Source: [Borrelia] finlandensis
Lineage (GTDB): Bacteria > Spirochaetota > Spirochaetia > Borreliales > Borreliaceae
Assembly: GCF_000181875.2 (NCBI RefSeq)
Contig: NZ_ABJZ02000005.1
Coordinates: 496,001-560,000, forward strand
Length of the DNA stretch: 64,000 bases
Direction of reading: 5' to 3'
Part shown: positions 18,301 through 26,956 of the stretch, in pieces
Position numbering within the stretch: position 1 is the stretch's first letter
How the letters are laid out: every line of letters starts with the position of its first letter
Program-made: the position numbers and the translations under genes
The notes under the pieces: generated by a model
The model's input: the letters and a program-made list of their open reading frames with translations, nothing else
The model's database searches: none
Told to the model about the DNA's origin: nothing

Positions 18301-21300
18301 AAGCGATATTGCTTCTTTTCAGGCTAATATAGATATTACTCTTGATTCTCTTAATGTGAAGTTTAATGATATAAACAAAGAAATTAATGGAAAATACAAT
18401 GAGGTGATATCTAATTATAGGGGGTATTCAGAGAATATTTCTAGTAAACTTGAAAATGAAATAATGCATGAGATTGAAAATCTAAGCAGAAGATTGACAG
18501 ATAGAATAGACAGTCTTAGCAAAGGTATGGATGAAAATCTTCAAAAACTTAAGGAATCTTTTGATGTATCAAAATATCAAGTTGAAAAATTTGAATTGAA
18601 AGTTAAAGATTTAACAGATGATGGAGAGGCAAAAATTAACGAGCTTGTTAAAGAGATCGAACAGTATTATAAATCTAGATTAGAAGAAGCAATTGATTAT
18701 AGAAGAACGATTGATAGCGATATTATGCAAGCAAAAGAGAGATTTGGGGAGATAACAAATGAGCTTAAAAATAATATTGAGAGTAAGTCTGAGTTTTTAA
18801 ACGATCTTTATAAGGAAAGATTTAAACTTATTGAGAGTAATTTTGAAGAGAGATATTCTACATTTTTAATTGAAAGTGAGGGAGCTATTTCAAAAATTAG
18901 AGATGAAATCTATAAAACACTTACAAGCAATGATGAAAATTTGCAAATTAAGATTTCTGAAATGGATCAAAATTTTGAGATAATAGAGCAAAGATCAAAA
19001 GATATTTTAGAATTTGAAAAAGAATTGCAAGATAAAATTAAAGATTGTTACGGTTTTATAAATTCTCAATTTGGAGAGATTAAGGCAGGTGTTGAAGAGA
19101 ATATAAAAAATCATTTTGATGTTTGTATAAAAAAGGTAAATACCTTGATTGATGATGACATTGTAAAGTATGAAAATGAAATTCACAAGAGAATTGATTC
19201 TTTAAAATCGATTGAGAGTACTTTTGATAGCATAGAGAAAAATTTAAATGATAAGGTGAGTGGGTGTATTGATAAAATAGCTAATGATTTTAATCTTAAG
19301 TATATTGAACTGGAAGAAAGGTGTAATGAAGGGCAATTAAATTTAGAGAATAAAATTGACAACAAAATTAAAGCCATTGATAATTTAGCTTTAAGTCAAT
19401 ATGATGGACTTGAGAAAAAGTATGCTGATATGTACGATGAGTTTTCAGAGAGATTAAATTCTTATATTGCAACTTTAAGCGAAGAGTTTAAGAGTTCGAA
19501 TAAAGAGATGATTTTTGAACTTGAATCTCAACTGAAAAATCTTAAAAATCTTGAATCTGATTTAAATAATGTTGAAAAGGATGTTATTAGATTAAAGGAA
19601 GAATCTTATCACAATGTTTCATCACATCTTAAACTATTAGAAGAAGACTTTTTTAAAGATTTAAAAATTAGAGGCGAAGAGCTTAAATATTCTTTAGAAA
19701 ACTTTATTGCCTCATATAATGATAAAATTCAAAATTTAGAATATGATTTGTCTAAAAATTTAGAAAACAAAACAGAACTTATTCAAAGTTTCCGTTTAGA
19801 TATTGAACAAAAAATGAAACATGATAAAGAGAATTTTTATTTGGATTTTACTAAAGAATTTTCTTCTAAAAAAAAAGATATGCAGAGTGAGATAGCTTTA
19901 ATGGAAACCAATATTACTGGGAAAGTAGATGAATTTGTTGATTTTGTAAATAATAAGCAAAGTATTATTGATTCTTGGTTTTTGAATATTAAAGATGATG
20001 TAAAAGATTGGCAAGAAAAATCTTATAGCACAATAGAAAAGAGAATAAATCTTGCTGAGCTTGGAATTAAATCATTTGAGAATGATATTTTTAATGTTAA
20101 GATTGGTTTAGAGTCTTTTAAAGATGGTTTTGAGATTAAGGCTGAAGAGATTTTTAACAATTTGCAAAACGAGGCTAAAAAAATTGAACAATCAGTTCAT
20201 CTTGATTTTAAAAATATTGGCGAGTCATTAAATCTTAAAGTTTTAGATCTTGAAAAATTTGTTGATTTTAAAGTAGAAAAGATAGACGAAAAGGTTAATA
20301 AAAAAACAGAAGATATCTTAATTCAAGCAGAGGTGAAATTTTTAACTCAGCAAAAGGATCTTGAAGATAAGATTTTTGATCTTAATCAGAAATTAGAGCA
20401 TGAATTTACAACCTTGTCTTCTAATCTTGATAAAGTAAGGCGGGAAATGGTTGATGTAATTTCTAGTGATAAAGAAAGCTTTGAAGGGCAAATTGAATTA
20501 ATTAATAAAAATATTTCAGAATTTTCTGAGAAAATTAGTTTATACAGAAATAATATTGAGACATCAATTGAGAATGAATATAATTCGTTTTCTAAATCTA
20601 TAAAATCAGATCTTGGTTTACTTGAAGATGAGCTTAAAAAAAGTTTAAAACATTCAACATCAGAGATTGAAACCATAAAGAGTGGTTTGCAAGAACAAAT
20701 TGATAAATTTGAGGTTGAATTTAAGAAAAATCATAAAGAATTATTAAAAGAAGTTGATAATAATATTTTAGAACTTGAATCTAAAATATTAAATTGTGAT
20801 ATTCAATTTAACAAATTTATTAGTGAGATTAAAGACAATTTAGTTGAATACAAATCTGATTTGAGAGCAGAATTTGAAGATAGTTATGATAAAATAAATT
20901 TTCAAATCGAAAATCAAATTGAAAATTTTAAAAAATTGGATTCTGAACTTGAAAAGAATAATTCAATATTTTTGGAGGCTTATTCTCTTAAGGACAAGTT
21001 GGAAAAATTATGGGAAACTTTAAAAAATGAGATAGATCTTGCTCAGGAATATAAAAATAATTTTGAAAACGTTAACAAAGAATTTTATAATATTCAAAAA
21101 GAAACATTAGGTATTATTGAAATTTTTAATGAGCTAAAGTCAGAACAAGAATCAATTAAATCTATTAAAAATGATTTTAATAGATTTTTTGAATTTTACT
21201 CTTCATTTGATAGTAGATATAAGAGTTTAATTGAATCTTATGATGAAATGCAGATATATAAAGCTAAAATAAAAGAGATAGCTGACGAGCAGAGAACTAT

Positions 21301-21844
21301 TCTTGATAATTATGAAAGAATTAGCAATAAAGAGAGCATATTAAAGAGTACTATAGAGTCTGTTGATAAAAATTTTGATTTAATAAATGAAGTGGAGAAA
21401 AGATTTAATAATTTAAGTAAAGAGAGTTCTAAGTTTCAAGACAATCTCAAGGATATGGAAAATGTTGTTTCAAGTCTCTTATTAAACAAAGGGTTGTCAG
21501 AAGAAGTGTTGATTAATGCTCAAAATTTAAAAGAAATGCTATTAGATATTGAAAATAAGTTGAAAAATACTATGACTATGAGAGAGAAGGTGGTGAAATC
21601 TGAGACAAGGTTGGAGAATTTAAATATTGCAGCAGAAGAGAGAATAAAAACTCTTGGTATTCTTGTCAAAACTGATTCTAAATATCAAGATAATGTTGGT
21701 CTTAATAATGAAACTGTTAGGAATTCTGTAATAAAATTAATGAGGCAGGGATGGAGTGCTGAAGAAATTTCTAGAGCTACCAAATTATCTATTGGGGAAG
21801 TTGAGCTTATTTTAGAGCTTGGTATAAGTAATAAAGGTGATTGA
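15344..21844 (+). CDS. giant membrane-anchored coiled-coil protein (SpiroCoCo type)
   Basis: A protein of 2166 residues, by far the largest gene here. Residues about 4-21 form one hydrophobic membrane segment. About 2,000 residues of near-continuous Glu/Lys/Asp/Ile/Leu-rich helix follow, with heptad spacing and many variants of the pattern DxxxxxIxxxI. The last 40 residues (from SVIKLMRQGWSAEEISRATKL to GEVELILELG) look like a helix-turn-helix. I recall spirochaete proteins of this kind being called SpiroCoCo. The layout (membrane segment, coiled coil, terminal HTH-like motif) also recalls the much shorter DUF6115/SwrB proteins. It may span or organise the cell envelope or cytoplasmic filaments; this is inference. 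pheS follows directly. Confidence 0.85.
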   Translation: MIDFATILVNLFLVSIVLFVYRQYDKRSRALDKIKKFVDLTKVNLEDFIEDKTKEINDLAVDMEAYQRSSIEIIKKIEEVQRKIKNKSNDFAEVEKKIAYHDSMLKDLDEMTFKVQENIQRLQVDGKIVDKLSKTLKGFNTQIDSVESNLNSVLEKFDKTNKENLESIKIASWEKFDTNIKELVFKMDNLNKEISLYEKDLANIEERKNDILVKGNEKLDLEFSDFLEKVEFNIGKYSKEIESSFNFYENKYKLIENSIELIMESVKNKINEKEDFILNRLNEELQNKFKDIFAYVDDRSKEIKDKLEDKLVLVDNEISSMSSSFKDNVYSRINSLEESMRIEMGKYEEQVDDVFDKFRSQVELNLKNIYEDYEDKISQVDNNIRERVELSLLDLNSKMESVQSGAIDLIKRLEDDSNGIYLEFKGKFGADIEVFSESFKGDINQLKMQLESQLLDVDSNIQEKLIELNDNLISNFEEINGRFNNNYSNLNNNINAKYTALFESLDSSSSKFEDQMESKYKSFTDKLTAGMDEFSLMYGEKFETLSQEATSNYQEFQDLNKKLENEIESFYNMFEKTQETLKVDFNASLINIKDEIGKNIVEFKDRYYDEVNIFVTQLEESKLQYSKWQGEMDSNLKNIESQINKTNEEFLSLIQIQKDKGIELSESVFNDLSDHIQKKAIDMHGSWKDELIALNKSLLDIKVSSEELLSSATLKIESLEKDVNDRMEYVLLKTGDIESLVIEKYKELKDMSYSQSDEAILGIKEFINRQTEIIKDKSIFMLEDLNKKFDDKNNFVISKIEECDYKLKDFKIESEDILNNFKSDLNEFIESKLQIVSNIKSDNQKQIDDFLDRISKDILNRKDSINNEVDSKLSDWQSKLNEITVKIENLLSSGKVDLDLIDSEVATKIKELKFSIESLESYYLEKIDEFRNQGAIYSDELLQDIMNHFNKETRELEENLSKKFAAVLNNSEEFVKEVDSLLQDKRSDIASFQANIDITLDSLNVKFNDINKEINGKYNEVISNYRGYSENISSKLENEIMHEIENLSRRLTDRIDSLSKGMDENLQKLKESFDVSKYQVEKFELKVKDLTDDGEAKINELVKEIEQYYKSRLEEAIDYRRTIDSDIMQAKERFGEITNELKNNIESKSEFLNDLYKERFKLIESNFEERYSTFLIESEGAISKIRDEIYKTLTSNDENLQIKISEMDQNFEIIEQRSKDILEFEKELQDKIKDCYGFINSQFGEIKAGVEENIKNHFDVCIKKVNTLIDDDIVKYENEIHKRIDSLKSIESTFDSIEKNLNDKVSGCIDKIANDFNLKYIELEERCNEGQLNLENKIDNKIKAIDNLALSQYDGLEKKYADMYDEFSERLNSYIATLSEEFKSSNKEMIFELESQLKNLKNLESDLNNVEKDVIRLKEESYHNVSSHLKLLEEDFFKDLKIRGEELKYSLENFIASYNDKIQNLEYDLSKNLENKTELIQSFRLDIEQKMKHDKENFYLDFTKEFSSKKKDMQSEIALMETNITGKVDEFVDFVNNKQSIIDSWFLNIKDDVKDWQEKSYSTIEKRINLAELGIKSFENDIFNVKIGLESFKDGFEIKAEEIFNNLQNEAKKIEQSVHLDFKNIGESLNLKVLDLEKFVDFKVEKIDEKVNKKTEDILIQAEVKFLTQQKDLEDKIFDLNQKLEHEFTTLSSNLDKVRREMVDVISSDKESFEGQIELINKNISEFSEKISLYRNNIETSIENEYNSFSKSIKSDLGLLEDELKKSLKHSTSEIETIKSGLQEQIDKFEVEFKKNHKELLKEVDNNILELESKILNCDIQFNKFISEIKDNLVEYKSDLRAEFEDSYDKINFQIENQIENFKKLDSELEKNNSIFLEAYSLKDKLEKLWETLKNEIDLAQEYKNNFENVNKEFYNIQKETLGIIEIFNELKSEQESIKSIKNDFNRFFEFYSSFDSRYKSLIESYDEMQIYKAKIKEIADEQRTILDNYERISNKESILKSTIESVDKNFDLINEVEKRFNNLSKESSKFQDNLKDMENVVSSLLLNKGLSEEVLINAQNLKEMLLDIENKLKNTMTMREKVVKSETRLENLNIAAEERIKTLGILVKTDSKYQDNVGLNNETVRNSVIKLMRQGWSAEEISRATKLSIGEVELILELGISNKGD

Positions 21845-21855
21845 AGGTTATATTT

Positions 21856-23430
21856 ATGAAGGCAGATTTAAATTTAATAAAAACATTACATCCTCTTGAG
21901 ATAAAAGTAATTGCAAACAATGAAGAAGAGGATAATATTTCTGCTTCAATTATTATTGAAAAATTGGGGTTTAATGAAGGTCAAGCAAATAAAACAATTG
22001 AATGGTTAAATTCTAAAGGGATTATTGAAGAGATTTATAGGAAATTAAATGTATTTTATAAAGCAACAGAAAGGGGTCTTGGCGCTTTAAGAGATGGTTT
22101 TGTTGAAGAAAAAATAATAAATTTAGTATCTCAAAAAGCAGTGTTGGCTTCAAATTTAGTTTTAGAGCTTGATATTGATGTTAAAGAAGTAAGAAAAGCC
22201 TTTGGCAATTTGTTAAAAGAGGGCATTCTTTCTCTTGATTTAGATAAACAGATTATTATAAATTGCCTAGATGATGGCATAGAGGCTAATTATCAAAAAG
22301 TACGTGTTTTGTTGGAAAGAGCAAAAAATAGCGATCTTCTTAGAGAAAGTTTGACAACCGAAGAGCTTTTATTAATATCAAATTTTGCCAAGAAAAAAGG
22401 AGCAGACTCTGTATTTTTTAAAATAATAGAAAAATTTGATTTAAGGTTTAGATTATCTAGTTTTGGATTGGAAGTTAAAAATTTTTTAATGAAAAGCAAA
22501 TTAACTGGAGATGAGCTTACTAAGCTTACTCCCGAAATTTTAAAAAATAAAACGTATGAGAATAAAAAATTTAGAGCTTACAATATTCATATTCCATCAG
22601 CTAAGACTTTTATTGGGCGTGCCAATTCTTATTTAGATTATATTTCTAAAATTAAAGACAAATTAGTAGGTCTTGGCTTTCAAGAGTTTGATGGTCCTTT
22701 GGTAGAAACAGAATTTTTTAACAACGATGCTCTTTTTATGCCCCAATTTCATCCTTCTCGTGATATTAAGGATGTTTATTACATTTCAGATCCTAGTATG
22801 CAAGAATCTTTGCCAGAACCTTATTTTTCTAATGTAAAATTAGCCCATGAAACAGGATATGCAACAGGTTCAAGGGGCTGGAGATATAGTTTTAGTGAAG
22901 ATCTCTCTAAGAGATTGGTTTTAAGAACCCATGGTACCGTTCTTTCTGCAAAACAATTAGTTAATGCCAAAAATCCAAGCAGATATTTTGGAGTTATTAG
23001 ATGTTTTAGGTATGATCAAGTAGATGCAACTCACGGAGTAGATTTTTATCAAACCGAAGGGATTGTTATTGAGGATGGTGTTAGTATTAAAACTTTGCTT
23101 GGCCTTCTTGAAATTTTTGCCAAAGAGCTTGCAGGCGCTACAGAAATTAAATATGTTCCCGCATATTTTCCCTTTACTGAACCTTCGATTGAGATACATG
23201 TAAAGCATCCTGTTCTTGGTTGGTTTGAACTTGGAGGAAGTGGAATTTTTAGACCAGAAGTTACAAAGCCTTTAGGCATTGATCTACCTGTTATTGCTTG
23301 GGGAATTGGAATAGATAGAATGGCTTTAATGCACTTGGGTCTAAATGATTTAAGAGATCTATTTACTTATGATATTGGTGATGTTATTTTAAGACGAGGA
23401 AAGATAGATGCCAAAGTTAGAAATTTATAA
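21856..23430 (+). CDS. pheS: phenylalanyl-tRNA synthetase alpha subunit, archaeal/eukaryotic type
   Basis: A protein of about 524 residues, well above the roughly 330 of ordinary bacterial PheS. The N-terminal part (about 1-200) contains winged-helix-like repeats such as SASIIIEKLGFNEGQANKTI and a second unit around LVLELDIDVKEVRKAFG, as in archaeal and eukaryotic alpha subunits. The class II catalytic core follows, with FxGPLVETEFFNND-type motif 1, motif 2 around YFGVIRCFRYDQVDATH, and motif 3 GIGIDRMALM. The frame is open to a TTG at 21841, but the GAAGG at 21843-21847 favours the ATG at 21856. It overlaps pheT by 23 bases. Confidence 0.94.
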   Translation: MKADLNLIKTLHPLEIKVIANNEEEDNISASIIIEKLGFNEGQANKTIEWLNSKGIIEEIYRKLNVFYKATERGLGALRDGFVEEKIINLVSQKAVLASNLVLELDIDVKEVRKAFGNLLKEGILSLDLDKQIIINCLDDGIEANYQKVRVLLERAKNSDLLRESLTTEELLLISNFAKKKGADSVFFKIIEKFDLRFRLSSFGLEVKNFLMKSKLTGDELTKLTPEILKNKTYENKKFRAYNIHIPSAKTFIGRANSYLDYISKIKDKLVGLGFQEFDGPLVETEFFNNDALFMPQFHPSRDIKDVYYISDPSMQESLPEPYFSNVKLAHETGYATGSRGWRYSFSEDLSKRLVLRTHGTVLSAKQLVNAKNPSRYFGVIRCFRYDQVDATHGVDFYQTEGIVIEDGVSIKTLLGLLEIFAKELAGATEIKYVPAYFPFTEPSIEIHVKHPVLGWFELGGSGIFRPEVTKPLGIDLPVIAWGIGIDRMALMHLGLNDLRDLFTYDIGDVILRRGKIDAKVRNL

Positions 23431-25108
23431 AAATCTTTTTTTAGATAAAATAGGAAAAAATTTTACAAATTTAGAGATTTCGAAATTACTTGAACCATTT
23501 AAGGCAGAATTTGATGGGTTTGATGAGAGTTCGGGAAAAATCAAAATAGAATTTAATGATACAAATAGGCCAGATTTGTGGTCTTATTTAGGACTTGCTC
23601 GTCAGATAAAAACGTATTTTTTTGGAGAAATGCCCTATTATGATTTTTTTTCAAAAAAGGGAGATTTTAAGAAGTTTTATGGTGAAATTTTAGTAGATGG
23701 CAAAATGTCTCAAATCAGACCCTTTATTTTTGGATTTTTAGCAAAAGGATTGGTTATTAATGATAAAATGCTTGAGACACTAATTCAATTTCAAGAAAAA
23801 CTTTGTCAGAATTATGGACAAAAGAGAAGAAGAATTGCAATGGGGATGTATAATTCTAATTTTATTAAATTTCCAATAAGTTATATTGCCTCATCTCCTA
23901 ATCACAAGTTTGTTCCCTTGGGAATGGATTATGAGCTTTCTCTTTTAGAGATAAATGAAAAGCATCCCAAAGGATTGGAATATTCACATATTATTAAAAA
24001 TTTTGATAAGTTTCCGTTATTATTAGATGATAATAATAATGTAGTCTCTTATCCTCCAATAATTAATTCTAACAATATTGGATCTTTAAAGGTTGGTGAT
24101 ACTGATTTATTTGTTGAGGTTACAGGTATTGATTTTGAAGCAACTTTGTTAGCGTTATCTATAGCAGCTTGTGATTTTTATGATATGGGTTTTGAAATTT
24201 TGCCTGTAAAAACTGTGTTTAGAGAGCCTTTTAATTTAGATTTTAAAGAATTAGTATGTCCTTATTATTTTCAAGAAGAAGTGGAGTTTAATGTTGAAAA
24301 TATTAATAGACTGCTTGGAAGCAATTTAACATTAGAGCGTATTTGCCTTAGTTTAAAAAAAATGGGAGTAAATTCTTATTCCAAAGATTTTAAGAACCAT
24401 ATTATTCCACCTTTTTATAGAAACGACTTTCTTCATGAGGTTGATGTAATTGAAGATGTAATGATAGGGGAAGGTCTTTCAAGTTTTAATCCGGAGCTTC
24501 CCAAGGCTTTTGCAGTGGGAAAGCTTAGTCCTTTAGAGGAGTTTTCAAGGAATGTTAGAAATTTAATGGTGGGTATGGGATTTCAAGAGATGATTTATAA
24601 TTATATGGGTTCTAGGAAAGATTTTATTGACAGAATGAATATTAATGATCAAAATTTTTTAAAAGTATCTAATCCAATGACAGAGAATTATGAATATATT
24701 AGAGCATCAATAATTCCTAATTTATTAAAATCAGAAAGTGTTAGCTCTAATTTTCCTTATCCACATAAAATTTTTGAAATTGGTAAGGTGGCTTTAAAGA
24801 ATCTGGATACTACCGAAGGAACAAGTACTTTTACTAATTTAGCTTTTTTAATGTCTGGTAAAGAAATTTCTTTTAATGAGATTAATTCAATTGTTGCAAC
24901 ACTTTTTTATTATTTAAATATTGAGATTAATTTAATAGAATCAAAAACCACTTTTTATATTAATGGTAGGGGAGCGGATATTTTAATTGAAGGTTTTAAT
25001 ATAGGTAGTTTTGGCGAAATTTCACCTTATGTGTTAAATAATTTTGGTATTTTTATTCCATGTTCTGTTTTTGAGGTTAATATAAACAAACTTATGAGTC
25101 GATCTTAA
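23408..25108 (+). CDS. pheT: phenylalanyl-tRNA synthetase beta subunit, archaeal/eukaryotic type
   Basis: A protein of 566 residues. Bacterial PheT has about 790-800 and carries an N-terminal EMAP/tRNA-binding domain and a C-terminal anticodon-binding domain. Both are absent here, as in the archaeal/eukaryotic type. The B3/B4 editing region (about 90-250) and the B5 and catalytic-like domains are present, including NRPDLWSYLGLARQI, a FYRNDFLHEVDVIEDVMIGEG stretch and NPMTENYEYIRAS. It starts inside pheS, so the alpha2-beta2 enzyme subunits are translationally coupled. Confidence 0.93.
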   Translation: MPKLEIYKNLFLDKIGKNFTNLEISKLLEPFKAEFDGFDESSGKIKIEFNDTNRPDLWSYLGLARQIKTYFFGEMPYYDFFSKKGDFKKFYGEILVDGKMSQIRPFIFGFLAKGLVINDKMLETLIQFQEKLCQNYGQKRRRIAMGMYNSNFIKFPISYIASSPNHKFVPLGMDYELSLLEINEKHPKGLEYSHIIKNFDKFPLLLDDNNNVVSYPPIINSNNIGSLKVGDTDLFVEVTGIDFEATLLALSIAACDFYDMGFEILPVKTVFREPFNLDFKELVCPYYFQEEVEFNVENINRLLGSNLTLERICLSLKKMGVNSYSKDFKNHIIPPFYRNDFLHEVDVIEDVMIGEGLSSFNPELPKAFAVGKLSPLEEFSRNVRNLMVGMGFQEMIYNYMGSRKDFIDRMNINDQNFLKVSNPMTENYEYIRASIIPNLLKSESVSSNFPYPHKIFEIGKVALKNLDTTEGTSTFTNLAFLMSGKEISFNEINSIVATLFYYLNIEINLIESKTTFYINGRGADILIEGFNIGSFGEISPYVLNNFGIFIPCSVFEVNINKLMSRS

Positions 25109-25178
25109 GCATTGAATATTAGTTTTAGCAACGTTAAGATTAATATTCAAATTTTTAAGAGAGGCCTGAAGTTTAGAT

Positions 25179-26159
25179 ATGTTAGAATTTGAAACTATTG
25201 ATATAAATCTAACCAAGAAGAAAAATCTATCTCAAAAAGAGGTAGATTTTATTGAAGATGTAATAATTGTAGGATCTGGCCCGGCTGGACTAACAGCTGG
25301 GATTTATTCTGTTATGAGTAATTATAAGGCTGCTATTTTGGAAGGTCCTGAACCTGGGGGACAGCTTACTACAACCACAGAAGTTTACAATTATCCTGGC
25401 TTTAAAAATGGAATAAGTGGTAGAAATTTGATGTTAAATATGAGGGAGCAAGTAGTAAATCTTGGGGCTAAAACTTTTCCCGAAACCGTTTTTTCTATAA
25501 AAAGGAAGGGTAATATTTTTTACCTTTATACAGAAAATTATATTTATAAAAGTAAAGCTGTTATTATTGCTGTGGGATCAAAACCCAAAAAACTTGAAAC
25601 TCTTAAAAATTCGGGTTTATTTTGGAATAAAGGTATTTCGGTTTGCGCTATTTGTGATGGACATCTTTTTAAAGGGAAAAGGGTTGCAGTAATTGGTGGA
25701 GGCAACACTGCCCTTTCAGAATCAATTTATTTAAGCAAATTGGTGGACAAGGTTTATCTTATTGTGAGAAAAGATAATCTTAGAGCTATTGCTATGTTAA
25801 GAGATAGTGTTGCTAAGTTGCCTAATATTGAAATTTTGTATAATTCAGAAGCCATAGAAGTAGATGGCAAATCTTCTGTTTCTTTGGTTAAGATTTTTAA
25901 TAAAAAAGATAATGTTGTTTATGAATTAGAAGTGAGTGCTGTATTTATGGCTGTTGGCTATAAGCCAAATACAGAATTTTTAAAGGGATTTTTGGATTTG
26001 GACAAAGAAGGATTTATTATCACTAAAGATGTTGTTAAAACAAGCGTTGATGGTGTTTTTTCATGTGGAGATGTTAGCAATAAACTTTATGCTCAAGCCA
26101 TTACTGCTGCTGCTGAGGGGTTTATTGCATCTGTTGAGTTGGGAAATTTTTTAAAATAG
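25179..26159 (+). CDS. trxB: thioredoxin reductase
   Basis: A protein of 326 residues. The FAD-binding motif VGSGPAGLTAGIY follows a 28-residue N-terminal extension. The redox-active pair is Cys156 and Cys159 in VCAICDGHLF; this CAIC is close to the usual CATC. The NADPH-binding GGGNTALSES and the C-terminal FAD motif GVFSCGDVSN complete the family. It transfers electrons from NADPH to thioredoxin in the cytoplasm. It sits alone between pheT and the convergent rRNA methyltransferase gene, 70 bases downstream of pheT. Confidence 0.95.
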   Translation: MLEFETIDINLTKKKNLSQKEVDFIEDVIIVGSGPAGLTAGIYSVMSNYKAAILEGPEPGGQLTTTTEVYNYPGFKNGISGRNLMLNMREQVVNLGAKTFPETVFSIKRKGNIFYLYTENYIYKSKAVIIAVGSKPKKLETLKNSGLFWNKGISVCAICDGHLFKGKRVAVIGGGNTALSESIYLSKLVDKVYLIVRKDNLRAIAMLRDSVAKLPNIEILYNSEAIEVDGKSSVSLVKIFNKKDNVVYELEVSAVFMAVGYKPNTEFLKGFLDLDKEGFIITKDVVKTSVDGVFSCGDVSNKLYAQAITAAAEGFIASVELGNFLK

Positions 26160-26214
26160 TTTTTATTAAGATGTTTTTGTTTTTTAAAATGAAGTTTTTA
26201 TATAATTTAATGTT

Positions 26215-26955
26215 TTAGAGTAGATTTAATTGTCTTTTGATTTCAAAAATTAAAATACCTGTAGATACAGAAACATTAAGTGAGTCTATTTTTCCGCTGG
26301 TTGGTATCCTTATTAAAAAATCAGAATTTTCTTTTATTAGCTTATGTACACCTTTTCCTTCATTTCCTAAAATAAGTGCAATTTTTTTATCGTTTATTTT
26401 GATTTTGTTTATATCTTGTCCTTTAATATCACCAGCATATATCCAAAAGCCATAATTTTTTAAAAGATTTATTGTGTTGTTTATGTTTGTCACTGTCATT
26501 TTTTTTACATATTGACTTGCGCCAGAGCTAGTGCGCAAAACTGTTGAATTGTCTTTTGCGCTGCGTTTTTGAGTAGTAATTACAAGATCTATACTAAACT
26601 GTTCTGCTGTTCTAAGGATTGCTCCAAAGTTTTGGGGATCTTCTATTTCATCTAGAAGTAAAATGAAAGCATTTTCTTTTTTTTTAAATGTTTCTAGTAA
26701 GTTTTCAAAATCTTTGGTTTGTGTTTTTACATTTTTATTTTTTTCAAGTTTTAATTTTAATGCAAATCCTCTGTGGTCTTTGTTTTTAAGAATTTTGTCA
26801 AGTTCATTTGTATTTATTCTTATTATTTTTATATTTTGTGTTTTAGCTAGCTGTTCAATTTCTTTAGTTTTTGGACTTTTTTTTGATATATAAAGTTCAA
26901 ATCCTTTATTATTTTTTATGCTTTCAATTATTGAATTGGCATGAGTTATATACAT
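26215..26955 (-). CDS. rlmB: SpoU-family RNA 2'-O-methyltransferase (RlmB/TrmH type)
   Basis: A protein of 246 residues. A short N-terminal substrate-binding domain resembling L30e/L7Ae (about 1-75) is followed by the SPOUT methyltransferase fold. The three SpoU motifs are visible: LDEIEDPQNFGAILRTAE, ALILGNEGKGV, and RIPTSGKIDSLNVSVSTGI. This layout fits RlmB, which methylates G2251 of 23S rRNA, but a tRNA target cannot be excluded. It begins one base after the dnaJ stop, making it the last gene of the heat-shock group. Confidence 0.85.
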   Translation of the reverse strand: MYITHANSIIESIKNNKGFELYISKKSPKTKEIEQLAKTQNIKIIRINTNELDKILKNKDHRGFALKLKLEKNKNVKTQTKDFENLLETFKKKENAFILLLDEIEDPQNFGAILRTAEQFSIDLVITTQKRSAKDNSTVLRTSSGASQYVKKMTVTNINNTINLLKNYGFWIYAGDIKGQDINKIKINDKKIALILGNEGKGVHKLIKENSDFLIRIPTSGKIDSLNVSVSTGILIFEIKRQLNLL

Positions 26956-26956
26956 A

